A stretch of 39,126 nucleotides of DNA, from contig DAOVQG010000004.1 of assembly GCA_030628805.1 (NCBI GenBank), positions 1 through 39,126 of the forward strand, in the 5' to 3' direction. Origin of the DNA: JAGMDK01 sp023128695 (GTDB lineage: Bacteria; Planctomycetota; Phycisphaerae; UBA1845; Fen-1342). The translations under genes and the position numbers were made by a program. Below, in pieces: positions 25,652 through 33,200 of the stretch (the stretch's first letter is position 1; every line of letters starts with the position of its first letter). Below the pieces are notes generated by a model. That model worked only from the letters and a program-made list of their open reading frames with translations, ran no database searches and had not been told where the DNA came from.

Positions 25652-25951
25652 TCATGAACCTTCCCCCTTCAGCTTGCTCAGCGGCGTCGGCTTGAAGTAC
25701 CGGTCGCGTTCGACCTTCAGCCCGGCGGGCCCCTGGGTGGATTCCAGTTCCGAGAGACTGAAGTACCCGAGCTCGGTCTCGAACCCCTCGATTAGCCCGA
25801 AGAACGTGTCCTCCCCATCGAACTCCGTCGCGTACAAGGTCCAACTGGTTCCCGGCATGAAGAACTTCACCACCGCAACCGGGTCCGGGTGATGTTCCGT
25901 TTCGTAGAGGCCCGGCAGGTGTTTCCTGATTTCCTTTGTTAACAGTTTCAT
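25652..25951 (-). CDS. DUF2958 domain protein
   Basis: A 99-aa protein with the strongly recognisable DUF2958 pattern: N-terminal MKLLTKEIRKHLPGLYETE, then VVKFFMPGTSWTLYATEFDG, EDTFFGLIEGFETELGYFSL, SELES and a final RDRYFKPTPLS. Small proteins of this type ride on plasmids and integrative elements; the biochemical role is unknown. ATG 25951 fits the family start and has a G-rich ribosome-binding site; the frame is open further upstream without resemblance to the family. Confidence 0.85.
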   Translation of the reverse strand: MKLLTKEIRKHLPGLYETEHHPDPVAVVKFFMPGTSWTLYATEFDGEDTFFGLIEGFETELGYFSLSELESTQGPAGLKVERDRYFKPTPLSKLKGEGS

Positions 25952-25991
25952 CGATTCATCCCCCGCGCTGCATCCCCCTGTTGCACAATTC

Positions 25992-26006
25992 GGTGCATTA
26001 GGTGTG
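25992..26006. repeat. 15-bp direct repeat, copy 2
   Basis: An exact second copy of GGTGCATTAGGTGTG (first at 24942-24956), 41 bases upstream of the DUF2958 start. It could be a protein-binding site shared with the oriT region or a trace of a duplication. Confidence 0.65.
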
Positions 26007-26154
26007 TTGGCCACTGGGGCCGTGCGGAGAGTTGGATCTGAGCTCATATCGGCGTGGGATGGCCGCTGCAATTTGCCGAAGTGCGGGGATGAGGGGGCGC
26101 GTTGAGCCAGGTGCGCGATCCCGTGTGGCCGTGTCGGCGTGGACGAGGAGGCAA

Positions 26155-26478
26155 TCATTCTTCGCGCCTCCCCCCGAGCATCGTGTCGAGGCGTTTCGCT
26201 GCGCGTTCGATCTCTATCCGGCGGCTATGCGGTGGCTTGAGCGTCTGCTGGGGCTGGATTGCGACACCGTTCAATCGTTCGGCGAATCTGGCCATGGCCT
26301 CCCTGCTGGTGTATGTGCTTCCGCCGATCCTGGCGGACTCCAGGACGACGCCCCGGACTCCGCGAGATATCCAGCGGTAAACGGCGGAGACGTGCAATCG
26401 CCGTCCGTTCGGCCGCTTGGGCAGTTCGCGCGGCACGTCGCGGATTGCAATCAGCTCTTCCTGGCCGATGTCGATCAT
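26155..26478 (-). CDS. DUF1580 domain protein (planctomycete type)
   Basis: A 107-aa protein starting MIDIGQEELIAIRDVPRELP, followed by NGRRLHVSAVYRWISRGVRG, VVLESARIGGSTYTSREAMA and RFAERL. This matches the DUF1580 family as I know it, an excisionase-like winged-helix layout (helix-turn-helix VSAVYRW...) found mainly in Planctomycetota. It is likely a small DNA-binding regulator or recombination directionality factor (inference). ATG 26478 overlaps the stop of the zinc-ribbon gene in an ATGA arrangement, so both are made from one transcript. The C-terminal 40 residues are basic and variable. Confidence 0.85.
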   Translation of the reverse strand: MIDIGQEELIAIRDVPRELPKRPNGRRLHVSAVYRWISRGVRGVVLESARIGGSTYTSREAMARFAERLNGVAIQPQQTLKPPHSRRIEIERAAKRLDTMLGGRREE

Positions 26479-26678
26479 CGTTTCTCGCCCCCCTCCGTCC
26501 TGCTCTTGGCGTTGTCGTCTTGATGGGCGATCGTGGTCCGCCGCTGGAGACGCCATGGCGAAACGGCCTGAGTATCAAGAATGTCGGTGCTGCCGCATCG
26601 CGGACAGTGCGAGACGGGCTCGGGCGAAAACCATTTCGCCGAGCATCGTTCGCAGGCTCCGTAATGCTGGCGGCACAT
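26475..26678 (-). CDS. Small zinc-ribbon protein (67 aa)
   Basis: ATG 26678 follows AAGGAG with ideal 7-base spacing. The protein begins MCRQHYGACERCSAKWFSPE and has a second C-P-R-C knuckle near 25-28, giving a CxxC...CxxC zinc ribbon. A basic, polar tail follows. It overlaps the DUF1580 start by 4 bases. Likely a nucleic-acid-binding or adaptor protein; no named family. A longer open frame upstream in the same phase is antisense-like and not used. Confidence 0.7.
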   Translation of the reverse strand: MCRQHYGACERCSAKWFSPEPVSHCPRCGSTDILDTQAVSPWRLQRRTTIAHQDDNAKSRTEGGEKR

Positions 26679-26757
26679 CAAGCTGCTCCTTCGAGAGTCC
26701 CAGGTGGATGGAACCGGACGCCGTGTCCTTGAGGATCTGCTGATCCTGAACCGAACG

Positions 26758-27018
26758 TCACTCCGATTGCTGGCGTTGCTCCTGCTCGGAAATCCAATCG
26801 AACGCAAGATCAAGTGCTTTTTGCATGTGCAAGAGCTGCGTTCCTGATAGCGAATGCGTCTCTTGCCACTTTCCGTCGTCGGATTCATCACGGTAGATCC
26901 GAACAGGAACAGCGCTGTACATGACCCCGTTCTTGGTTTCATTCATCCAAACGGCTACTTTGCAGTGCCCAACCCGCACCGTATGGGCGGGCCGGTTCTT
27001 CGCGCTTCCGTTTGCCAT
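26758..27018 (-). CDS. Small PC4-like protein, paralogue B
   Basis: An 86-aa protein from ATG 27018, with AAAGGAGA upstream. Its core (HTVRVGHCKVAVWMNETKNG, then VRIYRDESDDGKWQETHSLS, then LLHMQKALDLAFDWISEQEQ) aligns by eye with paralogue A at 24984-25274. Shared features are V/I-R-x-G-x-x-K-x-x-V-W-x-N, R-x-x-x-D, D-G-x-W-x-E, L-L and A-F-x-W-I. It is the first gene of the operon driven by the promoter at 27156-27184. The PC4/p15-like assignment is tentative. Confidence 0.75.
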   Translation of the reverse strand: MANGSAKNRPAHTVRVGHCKVAVWMNETKNGVMYSAVPVRIYRDESDDGKWQETHSLSGTQLLHMQKALDLAFDWISEQEQRQQSE

Positions 27019-27129
27019 AGAATTTTCTCCTTTCAACCTGTGGCGCCCGGACCATCACCTGGTACTCGCGTTATGCGCTCGGTGCCGCGCCGCGTGCGGT
27101 AACCAGGCCACGCGTCACCGGAACACATC

Positions 27130-27199
27130 GCGTGCGGCGTAATCCGCACGCTATTATGTTAGCGTGCATTCTCGCCCCTGTCAACATAGAGACGCTAAC
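27130..27199 (-). promoter_or_regulatory. Sigma70 promoter bracketed by two inverted repeats
   Basis: On the minus strand a consensus TTGACA (27179-27184) is spaced 17 bases from TAACAT (27156-27161), driving the genes from 27018 leftwards. GTTAGCGT (27158-27165) and ACGCTAAC (27192-27199) form an 8-bp inverted repeat enclosing both boxes. GCGTGCGG (27130-27137) and CCGCACGC (27144-27151) form a second one just downstream of the -10. The layout suggests tight repression. Confidence 0.7.
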
Positions 27200-27217
27200 G
27201 GCTTGTACAGCAGGAGG

Positions 27218-28177
27218 TTACGATGGATTGGCGTCGGTTGACGATATCAGTTGCAGCGGGGGGAGCCGGGTACGGCCATGATGATGCGTCGTCTTGCGCG
27301 CCTTGACGTGCTCAAACCGGAATACGCCAGCCTTTGCGTTACCCGCCATTCCAGCGCGCAAGGTAGCTGGGTTGCCGCAAGTCGGGCATTCGACGCGAAG
27401 CCCAAGGCGTCCAAGCAGCGCGTTGAACGTGGACGTGAACTGGCGCTTTGCATCTAGCGTATCGAAGAGTGTCCCCTCACTTTCTTCGAGAAAGGACTGA
27501 AGCCGTTCACGAAGTGGTCCTGCAGTGACGGTGCTCTCACGAATCATCTGCTCCAGTTGTGCCGTACATTCCTCGGGTCGAAGAGTCTGGCTGGAGTCGC
27601 TCCCCTGGGTGCGAATCTCCTCGGCCTGCGCATCGTGGTCAGATCCGTCGGTTTGCTTCGATCCCACGACAATCAGAGCGAGTGAAAGTTCGTATTGATC
27701 GACCCCTGAGACCCGAATTACGGCTCGGCTGCCAAACGGCAGCTTCGAGATAAGCAATCTGAAATCATCCCGCATCGACACCGATGGCACTTGTTCGGGC
27801 GAGCGAACGAACACGGCGATACAGTAATCGTCCGCCGGCCCGACGTGCTTCTGCAGGCGGTGGTCGAGGTCTAGCTCTCCGGCCGCTTCACGAAAATCAT
27901 CCATCGTTAGTCGAGGCAAACCTGCGGCATCTGGAAACTCCGGTATGTGGCAAGCGCCCTCAGCAACGCTGTACAGGAAGGTGAGGCTCACAGGCCAGCG
28001 CTGGGTGACATCGTCGAATCGCGTTTGGGCCTTGCGCGTCGCAAGATCCTCAAGGAACTCCGCCCTCGCGGTCTCCGGAAGACTTCTCGGAAACGAGATC
28101 CTCACCAGATCCTCTAGTTGCGGCTCGCGCGCGTCGACAGCCGTGCGCTCAGTGTTCTTGAGTCTTTTCTTAGCCAT
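27218..28177 (-). CDS. Soluble protein with C-terminal zinc-binding motif, unknown
   Basis: A 319-aa protein starting at ATG 28177, with GAGGG about 8 bases upstream. The N-terminal two thirds are a mixed alpha/beta domain (ISFPRSLPETARAEFLEDLA, DDYCIAVFVRSPEQVPSVSM, GSRAVIRVSGVDQYELSLAL). The C terminus has a helical segment (LRERLQSFLEESEGTLFDTL) and a likely zinc site, CPTCGNPATLRAG, with a later His cluster KTTHHHGRTRLP. I do not recognise the family. It is transcribed with or next to the AbiE genes upstream and may be a further accessory or regulator of that module. Confidence 0.65.
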   Translation of the reverse strand: MAKKRLKNTERTAVDAREPQLEDLVRISFPRSLPETARAEFLEDLATRKAQTRFDDVTQRWPVSLTFLYSVAEGACHIPEFPDAAGLPRLTMDDFREAAGELDLDHRLQKHVGPADDYCIAVFVRSPEQVPSVSMRDDFRLLISKLPFGSRAVIRVSGVDQYELSLALIVVGSKQTDGSDHDAQAEEIRTQGSDSSQTLRPEECTAQLEQMIRESTVTAGPLRERLQSFLEESEGTLFDTLDAKRQFTSTFNALLGRLGLRVECPTCGNPATLRAGMAGNAKAGVFRFEHVKARKTTHHHGRTRLPPLQLISSTDANPS

Positions 28178-28382
28178 CAACGCAGCCCTCGGCCCTGGGG
28201 GGCCATATCGCCGATTCGGTTTCTCTGAGTACCTGAGCTTCGCATGTCCTCATGGGGTTTGCAAGCGGCGCAGCCTTGCCGCCACATCTCACGGATGACC
28301 TGGGGCGAACCGGTGATTGCAGTCGCTGCACCAGTTGCGTGTCGACGTGCTCCAGAAGATTGTCATGAACGGGGAAGACCAT
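28170..28382 (-). CDS. Possible small gene between AbiEii and the zinc-site protein
   Basis: A 70-codon frame from ATG 28382, overlapping the AbiEii end by 20 bases and the next gene start by 8 bases. The product (MVFPVHDNLLEHVDTQLVQR...) looks moderately protein-like, but it has no resemblance I can name and no clear ribosome-binding site. If it is not coding, the 28178-28362 gap simply separates two operons. Confidence 0.3.
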   Translation of the reverse strand: MVFPVHDNLLEHVDTQLVQRLQSPVRPRSSVRCGGKAAPLANPMRTCEAQVLRETESAIWPPRAEGCVDG

Positions 28383-29367
28383 TGATCTCATCCTCCAGGC
28401 GCCCAAGCGTGTCCATAATCAAGTCGAACGCCGGAACGTCGCCGAAGATCATGGTCGCCATGTCCCGATAGTCCCGGCGGAGTTCGGCTACCCGTGCCTC
28501 GGCCGGGACGAGCTTGAACGTGCCGGGTGTGGCGTCTTCGTACCGTGCCCATCGCGAGGGATAGAAACGCTGCTTGAATGTGACCACGTCTCGAAGCAGG
28601 GCCAAGTCAGCGAGCGATGCATCCTTGGTCGCGCTGCCGGCCAGCTTGTACATGTCATAGTAGTGCCGCGAGTAGCGTGACGGCATCGTGCCCGTTCGGT
28701 GAGCCTGCTGGTGCAGGATGGTGGCCTTCTCCCAGAACGTCCGCTCAGCACTGATCGCCACAACCGAGCAACCCGGGTCGTCAAATACGGCCGGGAAGCT
28801 CTGGGCTGAATAGGGCAGAATGGTGTGGCGGTCGGACGGAACCCAGGACGCAAGCGGACCGATTTCAAGCCGGACCTCTGGGCGCAGATAGTCCTCGGAG
28901 AAGGCGGCCGGGTAGGCGACGTTGACCGCCTGTGGGTCGTCGGAGTCAACAGCGCTTCCAACCTGCGGACACGCTGCGAAGACGCGCTCCAGGTCAGGCA
29001 CGAACGTGTCGGCGATGTACGCCGCCGCTTGCTCGTTGAACTGCTTGTTGAAGCGATCGCGTTGGGTCGCGGATTCGAACTCCTGAAACGGATCCCGTTG
29101 GCCAGGCCCGTACCCGAGCAGTCGCCAGTCAAGGATCAGGTCAACGTCCTCGGAGAACCGGTCGATCAGGCCGAACACCTTCGACAGCGACGTACCGCCT
29201 TTGAAAACAATGCGGTCGCCGATGGTCGCGTCGGCGAACAGGTGCATCAGCACCCAGCAGACCCAGAAGTCCTTCTCGACGACGGCCGGGTTCATCGCGC
29301 GTCGGGCTGCGGTCTCGCGAAAAAGGTCGCGTCGCTCGTTCTTGGACAGGTTGGCAACCTTATCCAT
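28363..29367 (-). CDS. AbiEii-type nucleotidyltransferase toxin
   Basis: A 334-aa protein with the nucleotidyltransferase signature FKGGTSLSKVFGLIDRFSED followed by VDLIL. The Gly-Gly-Thr-Ser is at about 57-60 and the catalytic D-V-D at 74-76. An FWEKATILHQQAH segment and YYDMYKLAG follow, as in AbiEii/AbiGii proteins. Members act as toxins of type IV toxin-antitoxin systems, and related enzymes modify tRNA ends. ATG 29367 is chosen because GGAGG sits 6 bases upstream; ATG 29373 is too close to it. It overlaps the antitoxin gene by 8 bases, so translation is coupled. Confidence 0.9.
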   Translation of the reverse strand: MDKVANLSKNERRDLFRETAARRAMNPAVVEKDFWVCWVLMHLFADATIGDRIVFKGGTSLSKVFGLIDRFSEDVDLILDWRLLGYGPGQRDPFQEFESATQRDRFNKQFNEQAAAYIADTFVPDLERVFAACPQVGSAVDSDDPQAVNVAYPAAFSEDYLRPEVRLEIGPLASWVPSDRHTILPYSAQSFPAVFDDPGCSVVAISAERTFWEKATILHQQAHRTGTMPSRYSRHYYDMYKLAGSATKDASLADLALLRDVVTFKQRFYPSRWARYEDATPGTFKLVPAEARVAELRRDYRDMATMIFGDVPAFDLIMDTLGRLEDEINGLPRS

Positions 29368-29977
29368 CGCCATCCTCCGTGCAAATCTCGCGGACGGCAG
29401 CGTACACCCATCCGGTGGCGGTGCTGGTGTCGGTCAGAATCCGCTCGCGCAGTTTCGGGTCGAGCCACTTGCGGATCTTGGCTATGGTGCGCGGCTTGAT
29501 TCGGTCCGCTCCACGGGATTTCAACGCCTGCACGATCAGCGCGCTCTCGCGATAGCGGAAACCTGCTTCCTTGAGGGCCGTGTGCTTGAAAGTCAGTGTC
29601 GTTCCGTTGATGTCATACGATCGGTCGGGGCCATCGGACAGGTAGACGTAGGTGGCGGGCACCTGCGTGGACAGACCGAGGAGGTTCTGCGCAGCCGGCC
29701 CGCTGGGTTGGATGCGCCAGCCGAATTTCCGGGCCATCGCCCCGGCGACCTGGTCGATGTCCGGACTCATTTCCGTTTCGAGCAGGTCGCTGTAACGGGG
29801 GTAGTCGTAGATCCCCCGCATAACCCGGCGGATCGTGCCTTTCGCCTGCAGCCGATGCAGAGCAATGTCGGTCGCCCCTCGGCTGGCCAAGCGGGCGAAG
29901 TCCTTCTGGGAAAACGCCCAACCACGCCCTTTGCCGTAGATCTTGCTCAGCAGCTTCTGTTCGGTGCTTTGTGCCAT
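29360..29977 (-). CDS. AbiEi-type antitoxin / transcriptional regulator (DUF6088-like)
   Basis: A 205-aa protein. The N-terminal winged helix-turn-helix (FSQKDFARLASRGATDIALH, then RLQAKGTIRRVMRGIYDYPR) is the DNA-binding part. The C-terminal domain (PATYVYLSDGPDRSYDINGT, LTFKHTALKEAGFRYRESAL) is typical of AbiEi-like antitoxins that counter an AbiEii nucleotidyltransferase and repress the operon. AAGGA lies upstream of ATG 29977. The promoter just upstream holds a perfect 9-bp palindrome that is the likely operator. Confidence 0.85.
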   Translation of the reverse strand: MAQSTEQKLLSKIYGKGRGWAFSQKDFARLASRGATDIALHRLQAKGTIRRVMRGIYDYPRYSDLLETEMSPDIDQVAGAMARKFGWRIQPSGPAAQNLLGLSTQVPATYVYLSDGPDRSYDINGTTLTFKHTALKEAGFRYRESALIVQALKSRGADRIKPRTIAKIRKWLDPKLRERILTDTSTATGWVYAAVREICTEDGDG

Positions 29978-29994
29978 CGCGAAACCGTTTCCTT

Positions 29995-30029
29995 GTAAGA
30001 AAATATACCATGTTTTTCTTACGCGTCAA
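29995..30029 (-). promoter_or_regulatory. AbiE promoter and palindromic operator
   Basis: On the minus strand TTGACG (30024-30029) and TATATT (30002-30007) are spaced 16 bases. GTAAGAAAA (29995-30003) and TTTTCTTAC (30014-30022) form a perfect 9-bp inverted repeat spanning the -10 and spacer, as expected for antitoxin autoregulation. Confidence 0.7.
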
Positions 30030-30232
30030 CCGGTGGATGCTCGCCTTTCGCTCGTGCGTGCCCTGGTTATCGGACTGCTTCCATCGCCTGCGGGCGGGCT
30101 CCCCGAGGTCTGAGCTGTTGGCGACAAAGCGAATCGGTGGTGCCGGTGCGTCGAAAACTCCACAGCCGTGAGCTTGGTAACCCCTGTTGCGCTATGCAAC
30201 GTGGAGCTGCGCGGCATCCATAACAGCTTCGA

Positions 30233-33200
30233 ATGACTCGATGGAGGAAGATGAAGCGCCATACCAGTGACCTGGCAGATAGCGGACGCAAGGCGGCCCG
30301 TTCAGAAACAGACGGGCGAGATGCGGGCTCCCAATTGCTCTTCGAGTTCGGTGCGCTTTCCGCACCGGCCCCAGTTGTGATCCCGTCAGGGCGTGAGTGT
30401 CCGGAGTGGCAATTCGCGCTTCGATTCGCAGCCATCATGGAAGCAGAGCCAGCCTGCACTTTTGACAACGCGGAGGTGTCTCGACTGGCCCGCGAGATAT
30501 TCGGCATGTCTGCCGGACGCGCACGCGATGCGTACGACGCGGCTGAAGCCGGATTCAACATCTACATGGAGCGCATCGGGCTAGACCTGAGCGATCCGCA
30601 CGCCGCGATTGAGTGGCTCGTCGCCCAGCAGGCGCGATTACCGAGGCAAACGCGTCGCGATGAGGTTCAAGTTGAGTTCCAGCAATTCAGCACGCCGCCG
30701 GCTCAGGCGCTCGTGCTCGTGAAGGCGGCGGCGCTTCGACCCGGAATGAAGGTGCTCGAACCCAGCGCGGGCACGGGCAATATCGCGGTTTTGGCACGGC
30801 TGGCCGGCGCTGAGGTCGATACGAACGAGATCGACGAGCGTCGGGTGAGCCTACTGTTGCTTCAAGGATTCGAGCCGACGGCGTTTGACGCCGAACGTCT
30901 CGACAATCTTCTTCCGGCGGACAAGCTCTACGACGCCATCGTAATGAACCCGCCGTTCTCGGCGACCGGCGGACGCGTGCGGGGGCATCGCACGGCGTTC
31001 GGGGCGCGGCACGTCGAGCAAGCGCTGCTACGCCTTAAGCCCGGTGGACGTTTGGTGGCCATCGTGGGGCGCGGGATGGCGTTGGAGCGCCCCACATTTC
31101 GCAAATGGTGGTCCGAAATCGGACAGCGCTACCGCGTTCGGGCAAACCTGGGCATCGACGGATCCGCGTACACCAGATTCGGCACGACGTTCGACAACCA
31201 GATCATCGTGATTGACCGAGACGGCTCGACCGCCAACGAATCGGACATCATCAGGGGAAGCGGGCTGTCTCTTTACGACGCACACGAGTTGATCAAGAAT
31301 CTTGGACAGGAGGACGTATATGGGCGAGTTCGCAGAAACGACGAAGCAGCGGGCGGTGGGAGTGCTCCGGCGGACGTACCGGCAGGGAGCATCGGCCGGA
31401 ACGGACCCGGTAGTCGAGTTGATGGGACTCCTGTTGGAGGACGGGGCGGGCGGCGTTCTGCCGCTGTCGCAGACGCCACTGACGACAGAGCAGTGGATGA
31501 TCTGGCACCGGCTCGTGATGGAACGGCCGGAGGAACTTGTCCGGATGTTGACGCAAGTGCTCGAACGCGAGCAGGTGGACCTACCACAGGAAGTCAAAGC
31601 GATGCGGGCGTGGGCGGCCCAGCTTCTGCTGAGCACGCTGGACGAGATGGGGATGGCATAGGCCAACTCGAAACCGCCGTCCCGCCGCCGGCGCTGCGCA
31701 TCGAAGATGGCACCGTCTTCGCCGCCTACCGTGTACAGAAGGCGATCGTCCGGGGGTCACAAGCACATCCGGCCAACGTGGTCGAGTCCACGGCCATGGC
31801 ATCCGTCGAGCCGCCGGATGTCACCTATCGACACCATCTGCCCGCCGAAGTGATCGCCGAAGACCGCATCTCAGACCTCCAACTTGAAGATGTGATCTAC
31901 GCCGGCCAAGCGACCGGCGTGCCACTGCCCGACGGCTCGCGTAAGGGGCACTGGAACGGCGACGGCACGGGAATCGGCAAGGGAAGGGAGGTCTACGCAT
32001 TCGTCTACAACGAGCTTCAGCAGGGCCGGTGCAAGCATGTGCATATTTCGGCGTCGCACCAACTGCGGGCCGATGCCGAACGCGACCGTGACGCCGTTGG
32101 GATTCCCCTTCCGATCGTCCACCAGGCGCAGTTCAAGCCCAGCGAGCCGATTCCCGCCGACGCGGGCGTGCTGTTCACAACGTACACGATGCTCAGTACG
32201 GATTTCGGGGGTGAGCGCCAGCGATTCAAGCAGTTGACCGACTGGCTCGGACCCGATTTCGAGGGCGTGATTGCGTTCGACGAGGCGCACCTGATGAAGA
32301 ACGCCGCCGCCACGCCGCACGGCGGGAAGGCCACGGTGGATCATGGCACGCTGCGCGGAAACATGGGCATCACGTTGCAGCGCCTGTTCCCGCAGGCCCG
32401 GGTTCGTTACTTCAGTGCAACCGGTGCCACGGAAGCCCGGCACATGGCCCCTTATGAACGGCTAGGGCTCTGGGGTGTCGGCGCTCCGTTCGCTGATTTC
32501 CCGGAGTTTCTTGTGGCGATGGAGCGTGGGGGCGTCGCGGCGATGGAGATGCTCTGCCGCGACCTCAAGAGTGTCGGGACGTATCTCTCTCGCACGATCA
32601 GCTATGGTCCCACGCGCCGTGAGGATGGAAGTGTCGTACCCGAGAGCGCGGTCGAGTACGAGCCGCTTCTGCACAATTTGACAGCAGATGAACAGCGACA
32701 GTACGACCAAATCGCCGACCTGTGGTCGGAGCTTCTGACGGCATTCGAGTCGGCTGAACAGAACGCCGGCCAGGGACGCAACGCTCACCGATACGCCCAA
32801 TTCTACTCGGCCCAGCAGCGTTTCTTCCTGCAACTGATGATGGCGTACACGCTACCCGACGTGATTCCGGCCATCGAGACGGACCTCAAGCAGGGACGCT
32901 CCGTGATCCTGAGTCTCTTCAACCCGGGTGAGGCGCAGGCGGATCGCAAGGTGCGTGACGCCCGTGCCCAGGGCATTGAGCTATCCGAACTGGACGCAAC
33001 CCCACGCGAAATGATCGTACAGCTCATCGAAAAGCAGTTTCCCATTTTCCAGTACCGCGAGGAAACGGACCCGGTGACCGGCAACGTAATAAGCGTACGT
33101 GTCGAGGACGCGGCGGGAAACCCGGAGATCAACCGCGAGAACCAGCGGCAGCAGGAGAAACTGCTCGACAAGGTCGCCGACCTGGACTTTCCGCAGAATT

